From Rhodanobacteraceae bacterium (GTDB taxonomy: Bacteria; Pseudomonadota; Gammaproteobacteria; Xanthomonadales; SZUA-5): a DNA stretch of 36,254 bases. The notes beneath the pieces are model-generated. The model worked only from the letters and a program-made list of their open reading frames with translations, ran no database searches and was not told where the DNA came from. This document shows positions 10,073-18,855 of the stretch, one piece after another (position 1 is the first letter of the stretch; each line of letters opens with the position of its first letter). The stretch covers positions 1-36,254 of the forward strand of contig JADKFD010000101.1 in NCBI GenBank assembly GCA_016717705.1, written 5' to 3'. The translations under genes were made by a program, and so were the position numbers.

Positions 10073-10926
10073 GGCAGATCGCGCTCGACACCGAAACCAC
10101 CGGCATGGACATCGAGTCCGGCAACCGCGTTGTCGAGATCGGTTGCATCGAGATCGTGCAACGCGTCATCACCGGGCGCCGGTTTCACGCCTATCTCAAT
10201 CCAGATCGCGACAGCGAGCCGCGGGCGCTCGAGGTCCACGGGCTGAGCAGCGAGTTTCTGCAGGACAAGCCGCGCTTCGCCGATGTGGCGGCCGAGTTCC
10301 TGGCCTTCATCGCCGACGCCGAACTGCTCATCCACAATGCCAGTTTCGATCTCGGTTTTCTGAATCACGAGTTGCGCCGCGCGCAAATCGACCTGCGTCT
10401 GGAAGAGCGCCATGCCGTGCTCGACACGCTGAAACTGGCGCGAGAGCTGCATCCCGGTCAGCGCAATTCACTGGATGCGCTGTGCAAGCGCTACCAGGTC
10501 GACAACTCCAGTCGCAGCAACCACGGAGCGTTGCTCGACGCGCGATTGCTCGCCGACGTCTATCTGAACATGACCGCCGGACAGGGCAGTCTCAGCCTGG
10601 ATGTGGCCAGCGGCGGCCTGAATGCGCCGGTCGTCGATCACGCGGTGCCGGTGCGCATCCCGCGTCGCCTGGCCACTGCCGATGAGCTCGCGGCGCACGA
10701 ACTGCGCATCGCGGCTGTCGAAAAGAAAAGTGGCGCTGCCTCGATGTGGCGGCAATGGTCCGCGATCAGGACGTGGTCACGGCCCGGCCTGGTCCGCACT
10801 GGGAACGTGCCTAACCTGCACGGCATGTGGGACAGTCTGTTCGCAGAGACTTCGTCGCTTCCCGAACAAATCCTGATGTTACGAGGGGTGACGCAGCGCA
10901 AATTCAAATGGCAGAATGCGTCTTAG
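10069..10926 (+). CDS. dnaQ: DNA polymerase III epsilon subunit (3'-5' proofreading exonuclease)
   Basis: The 285-residue protein is the DEDDh proofreading exonuclease of the replicative polymerase. Exo I DTETTGMD gives Asp7 and Glu9, Exo II HNASFDLGF gives Asp94, and Exo III gives His152 and Asp157 (HGALLDARL). A QGSLSL segment at about 172-177 matches the position and pattern of the E. coli clamp-binding motif QTSMAF. The rest should contact the polymerase alpha subunit. It is about 40 residues longer than E. coli epsilon (243): after MWRQW near 229 the tail looks unlike the family, suggesting loss of an earlier stop codon. It starts inside the rnhA stop (ATGA) and is followed closely by the cytochrome gene. 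Confidence 0.95.
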   Translation: MRQIALDTETTGMDIESGNRVVEIGCIEIVQRVITGRRFHAYLNPDRDSEPRALEVHGLSSEFLQDKPRFADVAAEFLAFIADAELLIHNASFDLGFLNHELRRAQIDLRLEERHAVLDTLKLARELHPGQRNSLDALCKRYQVDNSSRSNHGALLDARLLADVYLNMTAGQGSLSLDVASGGLNAPVVDHAVPVRIPRRLATADELAAHELRIAAVEKKSGAASMWRQWSAIRTWSRPGLVRTGNVPNLHGMWDSLFAETSSLPEQILMLRGVTQRKFKWQNAS

Positions 10927-10954
10927 CCTCATCGCCGGCCGGGGAGTTCGTCAG

Positions 10955-12316
10955 ATGGTGCGCACGCAAGACATCGGACCTTTGCAAGACTTCCAGTACC
11001 GCGCATTCAGGCGCTGGCTGCTGGCCACCATCCTGGCGCTGCAGACCTTGCCGTTGTGGGCCGCGGGGGCGGTCGGCGAGGTCTTTGCGCACAAGCATCT
11101 CGGGCCGGCCAGTTGCGCCAGCTCGGTCTGCCATGGCGCCAATCAACGCGCCGCCAGTTCGCCCATTCTGTTGAACGAGTTCAGCGTCTGGCAGCAGACC
11201 GACCCGCACGCCAAGTCCTGGGCGACGCTCGGCAATGCCGATGCCAAGGCGATTGCGTCGAAGCTGGGTCTGGGCGATCCGCAGCAGGCGCAGATCTGCC
11301 TCGACTGCCATGTCGACAACCCGCCCGAAGGGCAGCGCGGCGATAAGTTCCTGCTGGCCGATGGTGTCGGTTGCGAAGCCTGCCACGGCGGCGCCGAGAA
11401 ATGGATCGCCTCGCATACCGAGGCCAAGCGCAAGCGTGCCGACAATCTGGCCGAAGGCATGTACCCGACCGATCAACCAGTGGCGCGCGCCAAGTTGTGC
11501 CTGAGCTGCCATATCGGTACCCGCGACCGCATGATCACCCACAAGATCATGGGCGCCGGTCACCCGCGCCTGTCCTTCGAACTGGACACCTTCACCTGGC
11601 TCAATCCGCACTATGAGATCGACCAGGACTACGTCGATCGCAAAGGCGAGTTCAACGGCGCGCGCGACTGGGCGATCGGGCAGGGCGTGTCGGCAGTCAA
11701 TCTGCTCGACATCCTGACCGACGAGAGCAAGGGCTGGACCGGCATCTTCCCGGAACTGGTGCTGTTCGATTGCCACGCCTGCCATCGTCCGATGAGCGGT
11801 CGCCAGTGGGGCCCGCGGCCGGGCACTGGCCTCGGCCCTGGGGTTGTACGCCTGAACGACGCCAATCTGGTGATGTTCCGCCACGTGCTCGGTGTGGTCG
11901 ATCCGCAGGCCGCCGCCGACCTCCTGGCCGGCACGCGGGCGCTGCACCAGGCCACGCTGGTCAGTCGCGAGCGCACCTTCGCCGCCGCCAATGCGCTGAA
12001 AGCCAAGGTCGAGGCGCAACTGGACAAGGTCGCCGCCCACGAATTTGGTCCGGAAACCCTGGGCCAGGTCATCGGCAGCCTGGTCAAGGATGCAGAGCGC
12101 GGCGAGTTCCGCGATTTTGGCTCGGCTGAACAGGCGGCGCTTGCCGCGCAGTCGGTCGTGGTGGCCTTCGAGACCGCCAAGCAACTCGGCGACGCCGATG
12201 CCGCCGGCCTGCGCGCGGGTGTCGATCGTGTCTATGCCGCAGTCGAGAAGGAAGATGCCTACAGCATGTCCAGGTTCGTCGAGGCGCTGAAGGCGCTGCG
12301 CGCCGCGGCCAACTGA
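10955..12316 (+). CDS. Secreted multiheme (five-heme) cytochrome c, c554-like
   Basis: This 453-residue protein is an exported multiheme cytochrome c. A positively charged start and a hydrophobic stretch (about 21-36, FRRWLLATILALQTLPLWA) form the signal peptide. Five covalent heme sites are visible: CASSVCH (54-60, the rare CX4CH spacing), CLDCH (115-119), CEACH (140-144), CLSCH (182-186) and CHACH (273-277). Scattered histidines such as HKH (46-48) and MGAGHPRLSFEL could be distal ligands. The heme part fits the cytochrome c554/c552-like family; the last 170 residues are helical and lack further sites. ATG at 10955 is chosen because GGGGAG lies at 10941-10946; an earlier ATG at 10916 overlaps dnaQ. 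The electron donor and acceptor cannot be told from context. Confidence 0.85.
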   Translation: MVRTQDIGPLQDFQYRAFRRWLLATILALQTLPLWAAGAVGEVFAHKHLGPASCASSVCHGANQRAASSPILLNEFSVWQQTDPHAKSWATLGNADAKAIASKLGLGDPQQAQICLDCHVDNPPEGQRGDKFLLADGVGCEACHGGAEKWIASHTEAKRKRADNLAEGMYPTDQPVARAKLCLSCHIGTRDRMITHKIMGAGHPRLSFELDTFTWLNPHYEIDQDYVDRKGEFNGARDWAIGQGVSAVNLLDILTDESKGWTGIFPELVLFDCHACHRPMSGRQWGPRPGTGLGPGVVRLNDANLVMFRHVLGVVDPQAAADLLAGTRALHQATLVSRERTFAAANALKAKVEAQLDKVAAHEFGPETLGQVIGSLVKDAERGEFRDFGSAEQAALAAQSVVVAFETAKQLGDADAAGLRAGVDRVYAAVEKEDAYSMSRFVEALKALRAAAN

Positions 12317-12323
12317 CCGGACC

Positions 12324-12353
12324 CGGGAATCCGCGCCAAGGCGCGGATTCCCG
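12324..12353 (+). terminator. Terminator hairpin after the multiheme cytochrome
   Basis: Perfectly complementary arms CGGGAATCCGCGCC (12324-12337) and GGCGCGGATTCCCG (12340-12353) start 8 bases after the stop codon. Only GGTTT follows, so the T-tract is poor. Confidence 0.7.
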
Positions 12354-12363
12354 AATGGTTTCT

Positions 12364-12438
12364 GGCACGAGCGACGGGTACGTCGCGAGCGCCAGATTAC
12401 TCTCGGAATTGGGTCGCGACGTGCACGTCGCACCTGCA
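12364..12438. repeat. Inverted pair of REP-like elements, family C (diverged)
   Basis: GAGCGACGGGTACGTCGCGA (from 12369) and, inverted, GGTCGCGACGTGCACGTCGC (from 12412) are diverged versions of the exact inverted pair at 30023-30096. The pair lies just upstream of the kinase gene. Confidence 0.6.
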
Positions 12439-12533
12439 TGAGTTGGCGTTTTCACTGCAGGCGTGCACATGAACCTTGCGGGCAAGCACCGCGCGCAGGT
12501 CTAATCGACGGCAATGCTCTGGCGTAGAGTCTC

Positions 12534-13961
12534 ATGGCTGAATTGCCGCAGATTCCTGGCTACAAACTGCTCAAGGTGCTGAAGCAGAGCAAGCGCTCGC
12601 GCACATTTCTGGCCGAGCAGCAATCACTTGCGCGTCAGGTCGCACTCAAGGTGCTCAGCGAGGAGTTCTTCGACGACCCGGCATTGCGCCAGCGATTCGT
12701 CGATGAGGGCAAGAGCGCCGCGCGGCTGAATCATCCGCATGTGCTGGCGGTGTTCGATATCGGCTCCGCGGGTGGATTTCCTTTCATCGCCACCGAGTAC
12801 GTACCGGGCGGCACGCTGCGCGAGCGCATGCAACAACCGATGGCGCCGGTCGAGGCGCTGCGCATTGCGCGCGATCTTGCCAGCGCCCTCGAGTACGCCC
12901 ACTCGCAGGGTGTGATCCATCGCGATATCAAGCCGTCTAACGTCATGTTCCGTGGTGATGGCGCAGCCGTGCTGGGGGATCTGGGCATCCTCAAGGCGCA
13001 CTCGGGTGGCAGTTCGATGCAGGTGGGTAGTCCGCATTACATGAGCCCGGAACAGATCGAAGGGCATACCGGCGACGGTCGCGCCGATCTCTACAGTCTG
13101 GGCACCGTGCTGTTCGAGATGCTGACCGGGCGGCCGCCGTTCGACGCCGAAGACCCGTTTGCGGTGATCTCCAAGCATCTGACTGATCCTGTGCCCAGAT
13201 TGCCCGAGGCGCTCAGCCAGTATCAGCCTCTGATCGAGCGGACCCTGGCGAAGAAGCCCGAGGAGCGATTCGCGTCGGCGCGTGAGTTGGTGCTGGCGAT
13301 CGACAGCTACATCGAGCCCAAGATCACGCGTGAACCGCGCGCAGAAGCACCGCGCGGCGCCAGCACGATGCGCGCGCCGATGGTGTCGCAGGCTGCAGCT
13401 GATGCCCAGGTACTCGGCGCGGCGACCATGATCCAGCCGGCGGTCCAGGATCCACCCCCCAAGGCTGCCGTGGTGGCTCCGCCGCCGGCCAGGCCGCGGC
13501 AGAGCGCCAGGAAGCCCGAAGGCAATTTGCTTCGCGCAGTGCTGCGCATTGCCATGCTGCTGGCGATAGTGGCGGCGATCGTATGGGGGGTGACGCGAAT
13601 GCTGTCGCGCGACGAAACCCCGGCGCCGGCATCCAATCCGGCAGCGGTGTCGCAGCAGCTGGGTGGCACCCAGGGCATGGTCGAAAGCGATTTGATCAAG
13701 GCGGAGCGCCTGATCGCGCAGAAGCAGTGGTTTGAACCGGGCCCGGATGAACCGCAAGACGATAGCGTCATCGCCAGCCTGAAGAGCGCGGCGCAGATGC
13801 CGGGATCGGAAGAACGCGTGAAACAGCTGCGCACAAAGCTGGCTCAGGCCATTGCCGCCGATGTCGAGCGTCTGCGCCAGAACGGGCAGGCCGCCGAGGC
13901 ACAGAAACTGCTCGACAGGGCGCGTCAGGAATTGCCGGGTGAGCCGGCGTTGGCGAAATAG
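12534..13961 (+). CDS. Membrane-anchored Ser/Thr protein kinase with degenerate glycine loop
   Basis: This 475-residue protein has a Hanks-type kinase domain at about 9-265, a low-complexity linker, one transmembrane helix at about 334-354 (AVLRIAMLLAIVAAIVWG), and a helical domain outside the inner membrane. Catalytic elements present are Lys39 (VALKVL), HRDIKPSN (129-136), DLG at 149-151 in place of DFG, and SPE at 171-173 in place of APE. The glycine-rich loop is lost: KQSKRS stands where GxGxxG is expected (17-22). It may therefore be a weak kinase or a pseudokinase scaffold. It faces a PP2C phosphatase gene end to end, a frequent kinase partner. The extracytoplasmic part shows no PASTA repeats. 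ATG at 12534 gives the usual start ahead of the IPGYK motif. Confidence 0.9.
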   Translation: MAELPQIPGYKLLKVLKQSKRSRTFLAEQQSLARQVALKVLSEEFFDDPALRQRFVDEGKSAARLNHPHVLAVFDIGSAGGFPFIATEYVPGGTLRERMQQPMAPVEALRIARDLASALEYAHSQGVIHRDIKPSNVMFRGDGAAVLGDLGILKAHSGGSSMQVGSPHYMSPEQIEGHTGDGRADLYSLGTVLFEMLTGRPPFDAEDPFAVISKHLTDPVPRLPEALSQYQPLIERTLAKKPEERFASARELVLAIDSYIEPKITREPRAEAPRGASTMRAPMVSQAAADAQVLGAATMIQPAVQDPPPKAAVVAPPPARPRQSARKPEGNLLRAVLRIAMLLAIVAAIVWGVTRMLSRDETPAPASNPAAVSQQLGGTQGMVESDLIKAERLIAQKQWFEPGPDEPQDDSVIASLKSAAQMPGSEERVKQLRTKLAQAIAADVERLRQNGQAAEAQKLLDRARQELPGEPALAK

Positions 13962-14023
13962 CCGCTCTGCGCCAATCCTGCGGGATGATCGGAAAGGGCT
14001 TTATTCGCGCCTGATCACCAATG

Positions 14024-14042
14024 CGGCCGTCGATGACGGCCG
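14024..14042. terminator. Hairpin between the convergent kinase and phosphatase genes
   Basis: CGGCCGTC (14024-14031) and GACGGCCG (14035-14042) form a perfect 8-bp stem with a GAT loop just before the phosphatase stop, between two genes that converge. It could stop transcription from either side, but T-runs are short. Confidence 0.45.
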
Positions 14043-14047
14043 TTCGG

Positions 14048-14746
14048 CTAGACGCAGCGCACCAACAGTACCGTGATGTTGTCCGAGCCGCCGTGATCGA
14101 GCGCGGCGAGGATCAGGTGATCCACGGTTTCCTGGGCGCTGAGGCCGCGCCCGATGATCTCTTGAATCAGCGAGTCTTCGACCTCTTCGGTCAGGCCGTC
14201 GCTGCACAGCAGCAGGCTCTGGCCCGGCTGCAGCGTGCCGCGCAAGGTTTCGATCTTGAGTTGGTCGGGCATGGTGACGCCGAGCGCCTGGGTCACCACG
14301 TTGCGATGCGGATGCGTGCGTGCCTGTGCCGCACTGATCGCGCCCTGGTCGATCAGTTCCTGCACATAGGAATGATCCTGGGAAATCTGCCGGAGCTGAC
14401 CGTTCCAGAAGTAGACGCGGCTGTCGCCCACCCAGGCCACTTCGTAATCGTGATCACGCACGCGCACGGCGACCACCGTGGTGCCCATCGGGCGTTCGCT
14501 GCGCTTCTCGTTGGAGTGGCGGATGATCTCCTCATCCGCAGACTGGATTGCACTGGCCAGCGCCTGGCCCTTGTGGACCTCGCGAATCACTACGTCGCGC
14601 GCCAGCGCGCTCGCTACCTCACCGTGCTCGTGGCCGCCCATTCCGTCGGCCACCAGCCACAGACCCATGTCGGGGTCCGCGCAATAGGTGTCCTCGTTAT
14701 GCTCGCGCCGCAGCCCGGTATGCGTCCCGTGTCCGAATTCGATCAT
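14048..14746 (-). CDS. PP2C-family Ser/Thr protein phosphatase
   Basis: The 232-residue protein is a bacterial PPM/PP2C phosphatase, a metal-dependent enzyme that removes phosphate from Ser/Thr residues. The canonical motifs are present in order: RREHNED (13-19), ADGMGGH (33-39), MGTT (87-90), GDSRVY (107-112), SDGLTE (182-187) and GGSDNIT (219-225), which supply the metal-binding aspartates. No extra domains or membrane segments are seen, so it acts in the cytoplasm. Start ATG at 14746 places the protein at the family's normal N-terminus (MIEFGHGTHTGLRREHNED); the frame is open far upstream, but that part is only the reverse of a tRNA region. It converges on the membrane kinase gene and probably acts against it. 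Confidence 0.94.
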   Translation of the reverse strand: MIEFGHGTHTGLRREHNEDTYCADPDMGLWLVADGMGGHEHGEVASALARDVVIREVHKGQALASAIQSADEEIIRHSNEKRSERPMGTTVVAVRVRDHDYEVAWVGDSRVYFWNGQLRQISQDHSYVQELIDQGAISAAQARTHPHRNVVTQALGVTMPDQLKIETLRGTLQPGQSLLLCSDGLTEEVEDSLIQEIIGRGLSAQETVDHLILAALDHGGSDNITVLLVRCV

Positions 14747-15102
14747 GGTGCTCGGTCGCGCAAGAACGGCGGTCAATCGGCGCCGACGCCGCAGGCAGCA
14801 AGCCCGGCATCCGACGGCATGGGAATCTCTCTGTCTCGAACCTGAGTATGCAAGCAAGGCCCCCTTGTTCGATAGGATGCCGTGCGCCTCAACGGCTTGC
14901 AACACACGTGTGATATCGACTTCATGGCAAACGGAACCACATGCCCACAAGTGCCATTGCCTTAGACCTACTCCGTTGCGCCGCAATCCAGATCGTTGCA
15001 TCCACGAATTGATCACCAACCCTTGTCGATCCGCGCCGCGATCCGTATGCTCCGCCACCTTCGCCGCGCTGACAGCTTGCTCGTCAGTAAAGCCGCCGAA
15101 AT
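14747..15102. other. Long intergenic region before tRNA-Ser, no gene seen
   Basis: These 356 bases hold the upstream region of the phosphatase (minus) and the promoter of tRNA-Ser (plus). An open frame crosses it on the minus strand, but it continues through tRNA-Ser and its composition is not protein-like. No repeat or further RNA is recognised. Confidence 0.5.
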
Positions 15103-15244
<142 letters not shown>

Positions 15245-15389
15245 TGCACGGCCTCGCAGAAACTCCAGGAGCGCGCTCGCTCGCGCCGCACCCTCGCTTG
15301 CGCGCCAACGCAACCCCACCTCCGGCCCAGGTGCGCCAGGCCCGGACATGCGTATGCTGCGGCTACGGTCACGATTGGAGACAGGAAGG

Positions 15390-16442
15390 ATGAGCGACCA
15401 GGGCGAAAAGGTGGCAGCGCTGTTCAAGGCTGTCACCGGAAATGGCGGCAATGCTCGCGGCAGTGGCGGGCGCAGTGCTCCGGAAGGACGCTCGCGTGGC
15501 TATGGCGTACTGGTGGTCTTCGTGCTCGGCCTCGTGGTGTGGGGCATCAGCAGTTCCTTCTACACGGTGCAGCCGGAGGAACGTGCGGTGGTCAAGCGCT
15601 TCGGCAAGGTGGTCGACATCAATGAACCCGGCCTGCATTTCAAACTACCCTTCGGCATCGACCAGGTGCAGAAAGTCGCCACCGAGCGCGTGATGAAGCA
15701 GGAATTCGGCTTCCGCACCGCCGGCAGCGAAGACGAGCGCTCGGAGTACTCCACCGAGGATTTCCCCGATGAGTCGCTGATGCTGTCGGGCGATCTCAAC
15801 ATCATCGATGTCGAGTGGGTGGTGCAGTACCGCATCGCCGATCCGACCAAATACCTTTACAACCAGCGCGATCCTGATCGCACGCTGCGCGATATCTCCG
15901 AGTCGGTGATGCGCCGCGTGGTCGGCAATCGCCTCGGCAGCGAGGTGCTGACGACCGCGCGCGTGGCCATCGCCACCCTGGCGCGCGACGAGATCCAGGA
16001 GGCCATGAGTGCCTACGACAATGGTATCCACGTGGTCACGGTGGAGTTGCAGGACGTGGTGCCGCCGGCGGCGGTGCAACCGGCCTTCAACGAGGTCAAC
16101 GAGGCGCGCCAGGAGCGCGAACGCATGATCAACGAGGCCACCAAGCAGGCCAACCAGGAGATTCCCAAGGCCAAGGGCGAAGCCAACCGCGCGTTGTCCG
16201 AAGCGCAGGGCTATGCCACCGAACGCGTCAACCAGGCCAAGGGTGAAACCGCGCGCTTCAACGCGATCCTGGTGGAATACCGTGGAGCGCCGGAGGTCAC
16301 GCGCACGCGGATGTACCTGGAAGCGCTCAACAGCGTGTTGCCGAACGTGGGTTCGGTGCTGGTGGTGCAGGACGGGCAGGTGGGACCACTGCCGCTGCTG
16401 AACCTGCGCGACGCCGGGGCCAAGAAGGAGGGCGCACAATGA
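15390..16442 (+). CDS. hflK: HflK, subunit of the FtsH protease modulator complex
   Basis: The 350-residue protein is HflK, an SPFH/prohibitin-family membrane protein that forms a large ring with HflC around the FtsH protease and controls its access to membrane substrates. It has a Gly/Ser/Arg-rich cytoplasmic N-terminus (about 17-37), a transmembrane helix (38-56), then the periplasmic SPFH domain starting FYTVQPEERAVVKRFGKVV and a long Glu/Ala/Arg coiled-coil (NEARQERERMINEATKQANQ). ATG at 15390 has AGGAAGG directly upstream; the frame is open back to 15165 but that part overlaps the tRNA-Ser palindrome. The end overlaps hflC by 4 bases (ATGA). No hflX is seen upstream; a tRNA takes its place. 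Confidence 0.96.
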   Translation: MSDQGEKVAALFKAVTGNGGNARGSGGRSAPEGRSRGYGVLVVFVLGLVVWGISSSFYTVQPEERAVVKRFGKVVDINEPGLHFKLPFGIDQVQKVATERVMKQEFGFRTAGSEDERSEYSTEDFPDESLMLSGDLNIIDVEWVVQYRIADPTKYLYNQRDPDRTLRDISESVMRRVVGNRLGSEVLTTARVAIATLARDEIQEAMSAYDNGIHVVTVELQDVVPPAAVQPAFNEVNEARQERERMINEATKQANQEIPKAKGEANRALSEAQGYATERVNQAKGETARFNAILVEYRGAPEVTRTRMYLEALNSVLPNVGSVLVVQDGQVGPLPLLNLRDAGAKKEGAQ

Positions 16443-17395
16443 GTCGCATCATCGCAATCGTGTTCCTGGTGTTGATCGGGCTGTTGCTGGCGAAGCCCGC
16501 GATGTTCGTGGTGGATCAGGCCGAGCAGGTCATCATCGTGCAGTTCGGCCAGCCGGTGGGTGAAGTCATCACCGAGCCTGGCCTGCACTGGAAGAAGCCG
16601 TTCATCCAGGACGTGCGCCGCTTCGACAAGCGCATCATGCCGTGGGATGGCGACGTCTCGCAGGTGCCCACCCTGGGACGCGAGTTCATCCTGGTCGACG
16701 CCACGGCGCGCTGGAAAATCGCTGATCCGCTGAAGTTCATGCAGTCGGTGCGCGACGAATCCGGCGCGCGCACGCGCCTCGACGACATCATCGATTCGGT
16801 GGTGCGCGACATCATCTCCGGCACCGACCTCGAGGAGATCGTGCGCTCGGCCGACTGGGATGTCGACGTGAAGACGCTCGCCGAGGAAGGCGTCGCGGTC
16901 AACGAAGTCGACCTCGACAAGCCGAAAAAGGGGCGTGAACGGCTGGAGCAGGAAATCCTCGCGGCGGCCGCCAAACAGACACCGGAACTCGGTATCGAGT
17001 TGGTCGACGTGCGCCTCAAGCGCATCAACTACATCGACAGCGTGCGCGCACAGGTCGAGAACCGCATGGTTTCCGAGCGCCAGAGTATCGCCGAGCGCTT
17101 CCGCTCCGAGGGGCAGGGCCGCAGTCAGGAGATCCTCGGCGAGATGCAGCGCGAATTGCGCACCATTCGCTCGGAGGCCGAGCGCCAGGCAGCCGAGATC
17201 CGCGGCAAGGCAGACGCCGAGGCAACCAAAATCTACGGCGAGTCCTACGGCGCTGATCCGGAGTTCTACGCCTTCCTCAGCACGCTGGAGAGCTACCGGT
17301 CGATGGGCGCCAACACCACGCTGATGCTCGGCGCCGATTCGGAGTTCTTCCGCTATCTGGAGTCGACGAAGCGACGCAGTCCACAAGCTCCGTGA
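16439..17395 (+). CDS. hflC: HflC, subunit of the FtsH protease modulator complex
   Basis: The 318-residue protein is HflC, the partner of HflK. A hydrophobic N-terminal anchor (about 4-24, IIAIVFLVLIGLLLAKPAMFV) is followed by the SPFH domain (DQAEQVIIVQFGQPVGEV, EPGLHWKKPFIQDVRRFDKR) and a coiled-coil rich in Glu, Arg and Ala (ERFRSEGQGRSQEILGEMQR). The family's terminal motif is recognisable (GADPEFYAFLSTLESYRS, then ADSEFFRYLE). Length is near that of E. coli HflC (334). Start ATG at 16439 overlaps the hflK stop, indicating coupled translation. Confidence 0.96.
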   Translation: MSRIIAIVFLVLIGLLLAKPAMFVVDQAEQVIIVQFGQPVGEVITEPGLHWKKPFIQDVRRFDKRIMPWDGDVSQVPTLGREFILVDATARWKIADPLKFMQSVRDESGARTRLDDIIDSVVRDIISGTDLEEIVRSADWDVDVKTLAEEGVAVNEVDLDKPKKGRERLEQEILAAAAKQTPELGIELVDVRLKRINYIDSVRAQVENRMVSERQSIAERFRSEGQGRSQEILGEMQRELRTIRSEAERQAAEIRGKADAEATKIYGESYGADPEFYAFLSTLESYRSMGANTTLMLGADSEFFRYLESTKRRSPQAP

Positions 17396-17484
17396 CGGCC
17401 ACCGTGTTTACGATGATTGACACTCGACTTGCGAGAAAGCATCCTTTGCGCGTCACGATTGGTGACATGGAACTGGGGTGAACA

Positions 17485-18196
17485 GTGCGAGTACTTATTC
17501 TGAGTGGGCTGTTGTTGACGCCTACCTGTTTGCTGGCAAGCAAGATTGAAATCGACCCGACCTATGTGGCCATCACGGCAGCCATGCGCGAGTTGCCGCC
17601 TTCTGCTGTGCACACGGCGAAGGCTCGCGTCTTTGGTGACCTGATGGTAGAGCACTTTGAGCGTGAAAGTGACGGCGCACGGTTCTTCGTGACCGGGCGC
17701 GCCAGCGAAAACTTCCCGTCCATGGCAGAGCGTGCTCGATTCGCCTCCGAGGCGCAACCAGCGATCAACGCGCTCAAGCAGTTGCTGCCGGACGGAAGCA
17801 ATCGGGTGCGCAACCAGCCGCGCAACGCCGAATTCGTGGTGATGAACAACTTCACCCGTGATGGAGGGGCGGTGGCGGTGTTCATGCGTGCGCCAAATTG
17901 GACGTCGCTTTCCCGCGGAAGTGCGCACTCAGCGGACAAGGGTCTTTCCATGTGTCCCGTGAATGTTGGCTTCGTGGCGGGCAACGGACAACCGGCGGCA
18001 TGGGTGGGACAGGAAGCCAGTGCAACCGGTCAGGCGCAGGGGAACCAACGGACTCTATTACGAGTTTGAGGTGCGTTGGGTGGTGACCTCAGTCACGGCC
18101 AACACCTTGATCTGGACGGAGAATGGTGGAACCTGCGAACAAATCGACAATCCGGTTCCCGGATCCAGCATCCGGGTTCGGGCACACGTGAAATAG
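17485..18196 (+). pseudogene. Secreted protein of unknown function, interrupted by one frameshift
   Basis: The GTG at 17485 (GGGGTG just upstream) opens a frame with a signal peptide (MRVLILSGLLLTPTCLLA) that ends at a stop at 18067-18069. A second frame, shifted by one base, continues a plausible protein (TNGLYYEFEVRWVV to SSIRVRAHVK) to TAG at 18194-18196. The change of frame is at 18039-18044 (GGGGAA); dropping one base there joins the halves into QAQGTNGLYYEF, about 236 residues in all. No family is recognised; the tail looks like beta-strands of a secreted domain. It may be a sequencing error in a G run or a real recent mutation. It follows hflC by 89 bases. Confidence 0.55.
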
Positions 18197-18557
18197 CGAA
18201 CCGGCCCAACGGGCGGCGGCGGCGTGCCTCCGCTGCTGGGCGGTGGTATCCGGCATCTATTCATTCTGTCTCTTGTTTGCGGCCGGCGGATGGCTCGCCG
18301 GGGACCCACTGCATTCCGACCTGAAGCCCGATCCGACTCGATCCGGTGAATTCGCAAGTGCGACCGGTTGCGAGCAGGGCGCGAGGGCAATGCGCCAACC
18401 GTGACGCGGTGCCGGCACATTCCAGTGCCGGCGCCGTGCTCGCATCAGCGACCCATCCAGTCGATCTGCAATCGTGCGACATGTCGATTGAGCAAGCGCG
18501 GTGCTCTCGACTCCGCAACCGGCTAGACTTTCCCTTCTTTGCCGACCGAGATCGCCG
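18197..18557. other. Intergenic region, no gene seen
   Basis: In these 361 bases no convincing gene is seen on either strand. One hairpin is visible, GCCGGCAC and GTGCCGGC around ATTCCA near 18413-18434. The rest shows no repeat of the kinds found elsewhere in the window. Confidence 0.45.
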
Positions 18558-18782
18558 ATGGCCCGCCATGACCCAAGCCAGGATCGATTGATCCAGCCCA
18601 ACGCCGCCAATCAGTACGACGTCAGCGCGGCGGACCTGCCGCTGGCCTGCCCGATGCCGGGCATGCACCTGTGGAATTCGCACCCGCGTGTGTATCTCGC
18701 GGTGGAAGCCGAGGGCACGGTGAAGTGTCCGTATTGCGGCGCGATGTATACCCTCAAGGGTGGGGCAGGCAGGGCGCACTGA
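18558..18782 (+). CDS. Small zinc-finger domain protein (zf-CHCC type)
   Basis: The 74-residue protein belongs to the small zinc-finger family related to the NDUFS6 subunit of mitochondrial complex I. The zinc ligands fit CPMPGMHLWNSHPRVYL followed by KCPYCGAMYTL: one Cys, one His and the final CxxC pair. The role of the bacterial stand-alone members is not established. Start at ATG 18558 (weak ribosome binding site) gives the usual length. In related bacteria this gene often lies next to envelope sugar-transfer genes, as here, where a glycosyltransferase starts 73 bases later on the same strand; that point is from general knowledge and not checkable here. Confidence 0.85.
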   Translation: MARHDPSQDRLIQPNAANQYDVSAADLPLACPMPGMHLWNSHPRVYLAVEAEGTVKCPYCGAMYTLKGGAGRAH

Positions 18783-18855
18783 TGGTCTCCGGTCCGGATG
18801 GCGGCGCCTGCCGTTCAAACCCGGCGGTCATGGGCGCGCTACTGGGCCAGCGACG

